Below, piece after piece: positions 16,752 through 23,967 of a stretch of 36,392 nt of DNA. The notes under the pieces were generated by a model. That model did not search any database. It was not told where the DNA came from and saw only the letters and a program-made list of their open reading frames with translations. The stretch is from assembly GCF_947500125.1 (NCBI RefSeq), contig NZ_CANMRA010000034.1:1-36392 (forward strand), in the 5' to 3' direction. This stretch comes from an uncultured Kocuria sp. (GTDB taxonomy: Bacteria > Actinomycetota > Actinomycetes > Actinomycetales > Micrococcaceae). The translations under genes and the position numbers were made by a program. Every line of letters begins with the position of its first letter. Positions within the stretch are counted from its first letter, which is position 1.

Positions 16752-16761
16752 GCGGACCGGG

Positions 16762-17034
16762 TCACGCTCCGGAGGCCGCGCCCCGGCGTGCCTCGAGCTC
16801 GGCCACGAGCTCCTCGTGGCGGTCCTGGGTGACGGGATGGGGGCCGCCGGCGTTCACCAGGTACTCGTGCTCGAGCTGGCACACGACCCGGCTGTGCAGG
16901 ACCTGCAGCTCCACGAGGGGCAGCGCGGCGAGCTCCCCGGGGAAGTCGCAGTCCGGGCGCAGGCACGTGTCGCAGTCCCGCGTCCTGCCCGCACCGGTGC
17001 CGGCCGGGGACAGGACGGTGTCGATGCCGCTCAT
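16762..17034 (-). CDS. small protein with CxxCx4C motif, 90 aa
   Basis: A 90-residue protein with Cys21, Cys24 and Cys29 in RDCDTCLRPDCDF, a possible metal- or redox-active cluster (a fourth ligand could be Cys52). The rest is helical and acidic (LVELQVLHSRVVCQLEHEYLV, then DRHEELVAELEARR). Its ATG overlaps the stop of the upstream STAS gene as ATGA, so the two are coupled and probably act together. I do not recognise a family. Confidence 0.7.
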   Translation of the reverse strand: MSGIDTVLSPAGTGAGRTRDCDTCLRPDCDFPGELAALPLVELQVLHSRVVCQLEHEYLVNAGGPHPVTQDRHEELVAELEARRGAASGA

Positions 17035-17402
17035 GCCGCCACCCCGTCCGGCTCGGCGCCGTGCCAGGTCACGGGCCCCGGTGCGTCCGCACGGACGGCA
17101 GGACCGGGCGCCTCGGCGAGGCCGAACGGCACCGGCCGGGTGAGGACCTGCACGGGGCCTCCCGGCTCGGGCGCGGGGCTCTGGTCGAGGGACCACCGCA
17201 GGAGGTCCAGGCCCTCCGGGTCCACGTGCTGGGCGCCCGTGAGGTCCACGGTGACGGTCGCGCCCGGGAACAGGGCGCGGGCGCGGCCGACCAGCGGGGG
17301 CAGGGTCCGGTGGTTGCGCTCGGTGAGATCGCCGGTGACCACCAGGTGCACGCACCGGGTGTCCAGCTCGATCTGCACGACGACGGACAGGGAATGGTCC
17401 AT
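17031..17402 (-). CDS. STAS-domain protein (anti-sigma antagonist-like)
   Basis: A 123-residue single-domain protein with the STAS fold pattern: IELDTRCVHLVVTGDLTERNHRTLPPLVGRA, the strand GATVTVDLTGAQHVDPEGLDLLRW, and a C-terminal strand-helix. In anti-sigma antagonists the residue after the 'DLs.v..iDS.Gl' loop is a phosphorylatable Ser/Thr; here the loop reads DLTGAQHVDPEGLDLL, with Pro-Glu where Ser/Thr is expected, so classical phospho-switching looks lost. ATG 17402 has GGAAGGA seven bases upstream. It is first of a two-gene unit with the Cys-motif protein. No anti-sigma kinase or sigma factor lies nearby. Confidence 0.72.
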   Translation of the reverse strand: MDHSLSVVVQIELDTRCVHLVVTGDLTERNHRTLPPLVGRARALFPGATVTVDLTGAQHVDPEGLDLLRWSLDQSPAPEPGGPVQVLTRPVPFGLAEAPGPAVRADAPGPVTWHGAEPDGVAA

Positions 17403-17532
17403 GGAGGGGTCCTTCCACGACAGGACGTCACGGCCGGCTGCTCGACCCGTGCAGTCGAGCCTAGACGCCTGTGACGCCGGTCACCAGTCGTGGTGCGGAG
17501 TCGTTACCGCACGTGACAGTGCCCACAGACCC

Positions 17533-17551
17533 CCCGCGGAGCTCCCGCGGG
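17533..17551. other. 7-bp stem-loop upstream of the glycan locus
   Basis: CCCGCGG (17533-17539) and CCGCGGG (17545-17551) form a stem with a 5-base loop, just upstream of the candidate -10 box of the first glycan-locus gene. It could be an operator or a weak terminator; no stronger claim is possible. Confidence 0.4.
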
Positions 17552-17566
17552 CGGCGGTGCGCCCGG

Positions 17567-17572
17567 TAGCGT
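17567..17572 (+). promoter_or_regulatory. -10 box for a leaderless transcript
   Basis: TAGCGT ends exactly seven bases before the ATG at 17580, the spacing expected when transcription starts on the A of the start codon. There is no Shine-Dalgarno sequence and no clear -35 box. Confidence 0.5.
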
Positions 17573-17579
17573 CGGGACC

Positions 17580-18575
17580 ATGCGCACACTCGTGGTCGGT
17601 TGGTCCAGCGTCCTGCACGGCGAAGCGACGGCCGGCGACGTCCTCGCCATGGACGCCGTCGCCGACGCCCTCGGCACGGCGGGCGTCCCGCACGACGTCG
17701 CCTGGAGCGCGGTCATGTGCCCGCCCGGAGGGCTGCGGCTCGACGACGCCGACCCGGCCCACTACACCCACCTGCTGTTCGTGTGCGGCCCGGCGACCGG
17801 ACGGTCGATCGCCGGGCTGCACGAGCGCTTCGCCCACTGCCGCCGGATCGCGGTCGGGGTCAGCGTCCTCGACCCCGAGGACCCGGTGACCGCCGGGTTC
17901 CACCGCGTCATCGCGCGCGACCGTCCCGGCGCCGGCGCCCGCCGGGACCTCGCGGCGCGGGCCGTGCCCCAGCTCGTGCCCGTGCTGGGCGTCTACCTCA
18001 CCTCCGGGCAGCACGAGTACGGCGCCCGCCGCCGGCACGACTCCGTCCGGGCCGGGCTGGAGGGCTGGCTGGGCCGGCTCGACGCCGCCCGGCTGCCGCT
18101 GGACACCCGGCTGGATCCGCGGGACTGGCGGCTGTCCGCCACCGCGGCCCAGGCCGGCTCGGTCATCGCCCGGCTCGACACCGTGGTGACCATGCGCATG
18201 CACGGGCTCGTCCTGGCGCTGCGGGCCGGGGTGCCCGTGCTCGCCGTCGACCCCGTCGCGGGCGGCGGTAAGGTCACGGCCCAGGCGCGGGCCTGGGACT
18301 GGCCGGCCGTGGTGGGCGCGGACGAGCTCGACCCCGCGCGGCTCGACGAGCAGCTGCGCTGGTGCCTGTCGCCGGCGGGGCGCGCGGCCGCCGAGTCGAG
18401 GGCGGCGCTGGCCCCGAGCGGGTTCGAGCAGCTCGACCAGCTCGTGCGGGACCTCCTCGGGGACCTGGCGGGGGAGCCGGGCCGGGACGCCGACGGCGCG
18501 TTCGACCGGGAGCTCGGCCGTGAGGTCGGCCGGGAGCTGGCCGAGGCGGCGCAGACCCGGCCGCACCGTGCGTGA
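17580..18575 (+). CDS. polysaccharide pyruvyl transferase family protein
   Basis: A 331-residue GT-B-like protein of the polysaccharide pyruvyltransferase (CsaB/PssM-like) family, which adds a pyruvate ketal from PEP to sugar hydroxyls; some members act on other acceptors. The best evidence is the C-terminal block VIARLDTVVTMRMHGLVLALRAG (the 'R.H...A' motif), followed by PVLAVDPVAGGGKV with its conserved Lys. The N-terminal half has the expected GWSSVLHGEATAGDVLAMDAVADAL region, where family members show a G.N.GD motif; here it is GEATAGD. The start at 17580 lacks a ribosome site but has a -10 box seven bases upstream, suggesting a leaderless message. It heads the heptose glycan locus, 49 bases before the carbamoyltransferase. 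Confidence 0.78.
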   Translation: MRTLVVGWSSVLHGEATAGDVLAMDAVADALGTAGVPHDVAWSAVMCPPGGLRLDDADPAHYTHLLFVCGPATGRSIAGLHERFAHCRRIAVGVSVLDPEDPVTAGFHRVIARDRPGAGARRDLAARAVPQLVPVLGVYLTSGQHEYGARRRHDSVRAGLEGWLGRLDAARLPLDTRLDPRDWRLSATAAQAGSVIARLDTVVTMRMHGLVLALRAGVPVLAVDPVAGGGKVTAQARAWDWPAVVGADELDPARLDEQLRWCLSPAGRAAAESRAALAPSGFEQLDQLVRDLLGDLAGEPGRDADGAFDRELGREVGRELAEAAQTRPHRA

Positions 18576-18608
18576 CGCAGGCCCTACATCAGTCGCCTGA
18601 TCATTTTG

Positions 18609-18617
18609 TGCCATACT
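18609..18617 (+). promoter_or_regulatory. extended -10 for a leaderless carbamoyltransferase transcript
   Basis: TGC followed by CATACT (18612-18617) forms an extended -10 element; CATACT ends exactly seven bases before the ATG at 18625. The region is locally AT-rich (18595-18617), there is no Shine-Dalgarno, and no -35 box is evident, all in keeping with a leaderless start. Confidence 0.55.
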
Positions 18618-18624
18618 CCGATCC

Positions 18625-20262
18625 ATGAACTACCTGGGCGTCAACGCGATCTTCCATGACCCCGCGGCGGCTCTCGTCGTGGACGGCAGAGTGGTGGCCG
18701 CGGCGGAGGAGGAGCGCTTCTCCCGCCGCAAGCACGGCAAGCGTCCCGTGCCGTTCTCGGCGTGGGAGCTGCCCGAGCAGGCGATGCGCTGGTGCCTCGC
18801 CGAGGCCGGGCTGACGCCGGCGGACCTGGACGCCGTGGGGTACTCCTTCGCCCCCGCCATCGCCGCCGAGATGCCGGACGACCCGTACGACCCCGTGCGC
18901 GTGGACTACGCCCGGCGGGCCCCCGGGTTCCTCGCCGAGGCCCTGCCGGGGCTGGACCGCGGGAAGGTCCGCTTCGTGGAGCACCACGTGGCCCACGCCG
19001 CCTCCGCCGGCCTCGCCGCGCCGACCCGCACGAGCAGCGTCCTGGTGGTCGACGGCCGCGGCGAGGCGCACTCGCACCTGGCCGGCCGCTACCGGGACGG
19101 CGAGCTGGAGATCCTGGCCCGCCAGGCCCTGCCCGAGTCCCTCGGCCTGCTCTACGAGTCCCTGACCGACCACCTGGGCTTCCTGCGCTCGAGCGACGAG
19201 TTCAAGGTCATGGCCCTGGCCTCCTACGGGCGGCCCCGCTTCCTGCCCGAGCTGCGCGAGATCGTCCGCGCCACGGGCGACGGCGGTTTCCGCGCCCAGG
19301 CCCCCGACTGGACCCGCTTCGCGCCCCGCCGGATCGACGACGGCACGTGGGGCGGCGACCACGCGGACCTCGCCGCCTCGGTCCAGGCCGTGGTCGAGGA
19401 GGTCCTGGTCGACCTGGCCACCTGGCTGCACGGGCAGACCGGGGACACGGTCCTGACGATGGCCGGCGGCACGGCCCTGAACTGCGTGGCCAACTCCCGG
19501 ATCTGGCGCGAAACGCCGTTCGAGGAGGTCTGGGTCCAGCCCGCCTCCGGGGACTCCGGGACCGCGCTCGGCGCCGCCCTGCACCTGGCCCAGGAGGCCG
19601 GGGATCTCGGCGAGCCCCAGCCCACCGCGGCCCTCGGCCGCAGCTGGTCCGCCGAGGAGCTCGCGCAGTGGCTGAGCACGGCGCAGGTGCCCTTCACCAC
19701 CCCGGACGACCTCGCCGGCGAGGTCGCCGACATCCTGGCGGAGGACGGCGTGATCGCCTGGTTCGACGGTCGCAGCGAGTTCGGCCCCCGGGCCCTGGGC
19801 CGCCGCTCCCTGATCGCCAATCCGATGCGCGCCGAGAACCTCGAGCGGCTCAACGACGTCAAGGGCCGCGAGCAGTTCCGGCCGGTCGCGCCCATGGTCC
19901 TCGAGGAGCGCGCCGCGGAGATCTTCGGCGGCGGGCCCCTGCCCAGTCCCTTCATGCTCTTCGTCCACGACGTGGCCCCGGAGTGGCGCGAGCGGATCCC
20001 CACCGTGACCCACGTGGACGGCACCGCCCGGATCCAGACGGTCACCGACGAGGACAACGCCGGGATCGCCGCGCTGCTGCGGGCCTTCGACGAGCGCACG
20101 GGCGTGCCCGTCGTCGTGAACACCTCGCTCAACACCGCCGGCCGGCCCATGGTCGACGACCCGCGCGACGCCCTCGAGCTCTTCGGCTCCGCCCCGGTGG
20201 CCGCGCTCGTGCTCGGCCCGCACCTGGTCCGCCGCGCCGCGTTCTTCCAGGAGGCCGAGTGA
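18625..20262 (+). CDS. carbamoyltransferase (NodU/CmcH/TobZ family)
   Basis: A 545-residue carbamoyltransferase that would use carbamoyl phosphate and ATP to place a carbamoyl group on a sugar hydroxyl. The N-terminal Kae1-like part begins GVNAIFHDPAAALVVDGRVVAAAEEERFSRRKH, with the metal-binding HHVAH at residues 120-124, EFKVMALASYG, and MAGGTALNCVANS for nucleotide binding. The C-terminal domain carries EFGPRALGRRSLIANP, REQFRPVAPMVL and VVNTSLNTAGRPMVDDP, all hallmark blocks of the family. Length matches. The start is set by the leaderless promoter arrangement. Its stop overlaps the GTG of the GT2-GmhB fusion gene, so carbamoylation is probably a step on the heptose glycan made by this locus. 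Confidence 0.95.
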   Translation: MNYLGVNAIFHDPAAALVVDGRVVAAAEEERFSRRKHGKRPVPFSAWELPEQAMRWCLAEAGLTPADLDAVGYSFAPAIAAEMPDDPYDPVRVDYARRAPGFLAEALPGLDRGKVRFVEHHVAHAASAGLAAPTRTSSVLVVDGRGEAHSHLAGRYRDGELEILARQALPESLGLLYESLTDHLGFLRSSDEFKVMALASYGRPRFLPELREIVRATGDGGFRAQAPDWTRFAPRRIDDGTWGGDHADLAASVQAVVEEVLVDLATWLHGQTGDTVLTMAGGTALNCVANSRIWRETPFEEVWVQPASGDSGTALGAALHLAQEAGDLGEPQPTAALGRSWSAEELAQWLSTAQVPFTTPDDLAGEVADILAEDGVIAWFDGRSEFGPRALGRRSLIANPMRAENLERLNDVKGREQFRPVAPMVLEERAAEIFGGGPLPSPFMLFVHDVAPEWRERIPTVTHVDGTARIQTVTDEDNAGIAALLRAFDERTGVPVVVNTSLNTAGRPMVDDPRDALELFGSAPVAALVLGPHLVRRAAFFQEAE

Positions 20263-21920
20263 CGACCGGAATGCCCCGCCCCGCGAGCTACGCGGTGGTC
20301 GTCCCCTCCGTGGGGCGGCCGACCCTCCAGCGGCTGCTGGACACCCTCTTCGCCCAGGACGTCGACGTGGACCACCCGGGGCCGCTCGAGGTCGTCGTGG
20401 TCGACGACCGGCGCGGCGACGTGGAGCCCCTGCGGCTGAGCGTGCCGGACACCGTGGCCTGGACCGTGCGCACCGTCCGCGGCTACGGGCGCGGCCCGGC
20501 CGCCGCGCGCAACCGGGGCTGGCGTGCGGCCCGCCGCTCGGGGGCGGAGTGGATCGCGTTCCTCGACGACGACGTGGAGCTGCCGGCCGGCTGGGCCCGG
20601 CGCCTCGCCGAGGACCTCGCCGCCTGCGGGCCCGAAATCGGCGCGACCCAGGGCCGGATCGACGTCCCCCTGCCGGAGCACCGCCGGCCCACCGACTGGG
20701 AGCGCAGCACCGCGTCCCTCGAGGACGCCGACTGGGCGACCGCCGACATGGCCTACCGCGTCGCCGCCCTCGAGGCGGTCTCCGGCTTCGACGAGCGCTT
20801 CCCACGGGCCTACCGCGAGGACGCGGACCTCGCGCTGCGCGTGCGCCGGGCCGGGTGGCGGCTGGTGCGCGGGCAGCGCCGGATCACCCACCCCGTGCGT
20901 CCCGCCGACGACCTCGTGAGCCTGCGCGTGCAGGCGGGCAACGCCGACGACGCCCTGATGCGCCGCCTGCACGGGGCCGACTGGCGCCGTGCGGCCGAGG
21001 CCCCGCCCGGCGGCTTCCGGTGGCACACCGCGACGGTGGCCGCCCTGGGCGCGGCGGGAGCCGGCGCCGGCGTGGCGCTCACCGCCACCGCCCTGGGCCA
21101 CCGGCCCGCCCGGCGCGCCGCCCTGGCCGCGGCCGGCGCCGGCGCCGGTGCGTGGGGCTGGCTGACCGGGCGGTTCGTGCTGCTGCGCACGGTCCCCGGA
21201 CCCCGCCCGGGGGACCCCGAGTTCCTGCCGGAGCTCGGCCGCATGGTCAGCACCAGCGTCACGATCCCCGTGGCCGCCGTGCGGCACAAGGCCCGGGGCT
21301 GGTGGCGGCACCGGGAGACCGGGCCCTGGCCCGTCCCGGTGCGCGCGGTGCTCTTCGACCGGGACGGCACCCTGGTCCACGACGTCCCCTACAACGGCGA
21401 CCCGGACGCGGTCGAGCTCGTTCCCGGGGCCCGCGAGGCCGTCGACGCCGTGCGCGCGGCCGGGCTGCGGGTGGGCGTGGTGTCCAACCAGTCCGGGATC
21501 GGCCGCGGCCTGCTGACCCGCGAGCAGGTCGACGCCGTCAACGACCGCGTGAGCGAGCTGCTCGGCCCCTTCGACACCTGGCAGCTGTGCCCGCACGCCC
21601 CGGAGGAGGACTGCGCGTGCCGCAAGCCCCGGCCCGGCATGGTGCTCGCGGCCGCCGCGGAGCTCGGCGTGGACCCCTCCGAGTGCGTGCTGATCGGTGA
21701 CATCGGCGCCGACGTCGAGGCCGCCCAGGCCGCCGGCGCGCGCAGCGTCCTGGTGCCCACCCCGGTGACCCGCGAGGAGGAGGTGGCGGCCGCCCCGGCC
21801 GTGGCACGGACCCTGCGCGGGGCCGTCGCCGCCGTGCTGGGGCCCGCAGTGGGCGAGGGGACGCAGACCCGCCCCGACGCCCGCCCGACACCGGCCGCGG
21901 CGGCCGGTGCCCGGAGCTGA
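20259..21920 (+). CDS. GT2 glycosyltransferase fused to GmhB-like HAD phosphatase
   Basis: A 553-residue two-domain protein. Residues ~8-250 are a GT-A family 2 glycosyltransferase: YAVVVPSVGRPTLQRLLDTL, AAARNRGWRAA, the metal/nucleotide motif D103-D105 in FLDDDVEL, and FDERFPRAYREDADLALRVRRAGW. Residues ~255-310 are Ala/Gly-rich and hydrophobic, possibly membrane-associating. Residues ~360-525 are a HAD-IIIA phosphatase of the heptose-1,7-bisphosphate 7-phosphatase type: D367/D369 in FDRDGTL, SNQSGIGRG, the zinc ligands C444-P-H446 ... C452-x-C454 followed by RKPRPGM, and GDIGADVEAAQAAG. The C-H spacing to CxC is shorter than in E. coli GmhB. GTG 20259 overlaps the carbamoyltransferase stop; ATG 20271 is the alternative. 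It would supply the GmhB step while also transferring a sugar. Confidence 0.88.
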   Translation: MTTGMPRPASYAVVVPSVGRPTLQRLLDTLFAQDVDVDHPGPLEVVVVDDRRGDVEPLRLSVPDTVAWTVRTVRGYGRGPAAARNRGWRAARRSGAEWIAFLDDDVELPAGWARRLAEDLAACGPEIGATQGRIDVPLPEHRRPTDWERSTASLEDADWATADMAYRVAALEAVSGFDERFPRAYREDADLALRVRRAGWRLVRGQRRITHPVRPADDLVSLRVQAGNADDALMRRLHGADWRRAAEAPPGGFRWHTATVAALGAAGAGAGVALTATALGHRPARRAALAAAGAGAGAWGWLTGRFVLLRTVPGPRPGDPEFLPELGRMVSTSVTIPVAAVRHKARGWWRHRETGPWPVPVRAVLFDRDGTLVHDVPYNGDPDAVELVPGAREAVDAVRAAGLRVGVVSNQSGIGRGLLTREQVDAVNDRVSELLGPFDTWQLCPHAPEEDCACRKPRPGMVLAAAAELGVDPSECVLIGDIGADVEAAQAAGARSVLVPTPVTREEEVAAAPAVARTLRGAVAAVLGPAVGEGTQTRPDARPTPAAAAGARS

Positions 21921-21922
21921 GC

Positions 21923-23020
21923 ATGGGCCGCATCCTCGCCGTCCGCCTCGACTCGGACGGGGACGTCCTGCTGACCGGGCCCGCGGTCCGGGCCCTGGCC
22001 CGGACCGGGAACCCGGTGGACCTGCTGGCCTCCCCGGCCGGCGCCGCCGCCGCGCGGCTGCTGCCGGACGTGGCCGACGTCCTCGAGTACTCGGCGCCGT
22101 GGTCGGGCTTCCGGCCCCCTCCCGTGGACCGGGAGGCGACCACGGAGCTGGTCGACGGCCTCGCCGCCCGCGGCTACGACCTCGCCGTGGTCTTCACGTC
22201 CTTCCACCAGAGCTCCCTGCCCATGGCGCTGCTGGCCCGGCTCGCCGGGATCGACCGCGTGGTGGCCACGAGCGAGGACTACCCCGGATCGCTGCTGGAC
22301 GTCCGGCACCGGCGCGCGGACCCGCCCGGCGGCGGCCACGAGGTCGAGGCGGCCGTGGAGGTCGCGGTCGCGGCCGGCGCCCCGCGTCCTGCGGACCTGC
22401 GCCTGGCCGTGCGCCGTCCGCTGCCGCCCGTGCCCGCGGAGGTGGCGGCGCTTCCCCCGGACTACGTGGTCCTGCACCCGGGAGCCTCCGTGCCCTCGCG
22501 CGGGCTCACCGCCGAGCACGCCGGGAGCCTCGCGGCGGAGCTCGCGGCCGCCGGGCGCGCCGTCGTCCTCACCGGCGGGCCGGGGGAGTGCGAGCTCACC
22601 GCCGCGACCCGCGCCGCGGCCTGTGCCGCGACGCCCCGCGGCACGGTGCTGGACCTCGCCGGCCGGACCGACCTGCCGGGCCTGGCCGCCGTGCTGGACG
22701 CCGCCGCGTGCGTCGTCGTGGGCAACACCGGCCCCGCCCACCTGGCCGCCGCCGTGGGCACCCCGGTCGTGTCCCTCTTCTCCCCGGTGGTGCCGCCCGA
22801 GCGGTGGGCGCCCTACGGCGTGCCCGTCGTGCTGCTCGGGGACCAGGGCGCGGACTGCCGCGGCTCCCGCGCCCGCGACTGCCCCGTTCCCGGCCACCCG
22901 TGCCTGTCCTCCGTGTCCCCGGCGACCGTCCTCGCGGCCGTCGAGCAGCTGACGGGCGGCGCCCGGGGGAGGGCCGCCACTGTTCCCGAACCGCAAGGAG
23001 GACCCGGGTGCGCATCCTGA
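21923..23020 (+). CDS. GT9 family glycosyltransferase (heptosyltransferase-like)
   Basis: A 365-residue GT-B glycosyltransferase of family GT9, whose characterised members (WaaC, WaaF, WaaQ) transfer heptose from ADP-heptose. Typical elements: N-terminal ILAVRLDSDGDVLLTGPAVRALA (the family 'R...iGDvv...P.l..L' region, with SDGD in place of xIGD), VVLHPGASVPSRGLTAEHAGSLAAELAA, VVLTGGPGECELT and the donor-site VVGNTGPAHLAAAVGTPVVSLFSPVVPPERWAPYG. A Cys-containing tail (DCPVPGHPCL) is also usual in the family. ATG 21923 follows the previous stop by two bases. Its 3' end overlaps the next gene by 13 bases. In this context ADP-heptose is the expected donor, but donor specificity is inference. Confidence 0.9.
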   Translation: MGRILAVRLDSDGDVLLTGPAVRALARTGNPVDLLASPAGAAAARLLPDVADVLEYSAPWSGFRPPPVDREATTELVDGLAARGYDLAVVFTSFHQSSLPMALLARLAGIDRVVATSEDYPGSLLDVRHRRADPPGGGHEVEAAVEVAVAAGAPRPADLRLAVRRPLPPVPAEVAALPPDYVVLHPGASVPSRGLTAEHAGSLAAELAAAGRAVVLTGGPGECELTAATRAAACAATPRGTVLDLAGRTDLPGLAAVLDAAACVVVGNTGPAHLAAAVGTPVVSLFSPVVPPERWAPYGVPVVLLGDQGADCRGSRARDCPVPGHPCLSSVSPATVLAAVEQLTGGARGRAATVPEPQGGPGCAS

Positions 23021-23967
23021 CCTGGCACGTCCACGGGTCGTGGACGACATCGTTCGTGCACGGCCCCCACACCTACCTGCTGCCCGTCGTCCCCGACCGC
23101 GGCCCCGACGGCCGGGGACGCGCCGAGACCTGGGACTGGCCGGCCGCGGCCGTCGAGCGCACGCCCGAGGAGCTGGCCGACGCCGAGTTCGACGTGGTCC
23201 TCCTGCAGCGCCCCCACGAGCTCGAGCTGCTCGAGCGGTGGACCGGACGCCGGGCGGGGACCGACGTCCCGGCGGTCTACGTGGAGCACGACACCCCGCG
23301 CGGGCCCGCCGTGGCCACCCGCCACCCCCTGGCCGAGCGCTCCGACGTGCCGGTGGTGCACGTGACGCACTTCAACCGGATCATGTGGGACACCGGGGAC
23401 GCGCCCACCGAGGTCGTGGAGCACGGCGTCCTCGACCCGGGACCCCTCTACACCGGGCGCACGGCCAGCCTGGCCGCCGTGGTCAACGAGCCCGTCCGGC
23501 GCGGCCGGATCGCGGGCACCGACCTGCTGACCGCCATGGCCGAGGACCTCCCCGTGGACGTCTACGGCATGGGGATGGACCGCCTGGCGGAGCACGCGCC
23601 GCACATGGCCGGCCGGCTGCACGAGAACTACCCTCAGGAGCAGCTGCACGCCGCGCTCGGGGCGCACCGGGCCTACTTCCACCCCTACCGGTGGACGAGC
23701 CTGGGTCTCGCCCTGCTGGAGGCCATGACCATCGGGATGCCGGTGCTCGGGCTCTCGACCACCGAGGCGCCGCGGGCGGTGCCGCCCGGGGCCGGGCTGC
23801 TCTCCAACGATCCGGAGGCCCTGGCCGCCCAGGCCCGGCACTGGCTGGACGACCCCGACGCGGCGGCCGCCGCGGGCACCGCCGCCCGCGAGCACGCCCT
23901 GAGACACTACGGCGCGGACCGCTTCCTCGCGGAGTGGGACCGCATCCTGGAGAAGGTGACGGCATGA
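23008..23967 (+). CDS. GT-B glycosyltransferase (group 1)
   Basis: A 319-residue glycosyltransferase in which the N-terminal half (ILTWHVHGSWTTSFVHGPHTYLLPVVP, then VVLLQRPHELELLERW and VPAVYVEHDTPRGPAV) forms the acceptor domain. The C-terminal half has the donor-binding FHPYRWTSLGLALLEAMTIGMPVLGLSTTEAPRAVP, where Glu follows the family E-x7-E position only once (LEAM). It is short for GT4. GTG 23008 has AAGGAG seven bases upstream, inside the end of the previous gene; its stop overlaps the next start as ATGA. Similar proteins occur in actinobacterial heptose-type loci. The transferred sugar is unknown. Confidence 0.85.
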   Translation: MRILTWHVHGSWTTSFVHGPHTYLLPVVPDRGPDGRGRAETWDWPAAAVERTPEELADAEFDVVLLQRPHELELLERWTGRRAGTDVPAVYVEHDTPRGPAVATRHPLAERSDVPVVHVTHFNRIMWDTGDAPTEVVEHGVLDPGPLYTGRTASLAAVVNEPVRRGRIAGTDLLTAMAEDLPVDVYGMGMDRLAEHAPHMAGRLHENYPQEQLHAALGAHRAYFHPYRWTSLGLALLEAMTIGMPVLGLSTTEAPRAVPPGAGLLSNDPEALAAQARHWLDDPDAAAAAGTAAREHALRHYGADRFLAEWDRILEKVTA

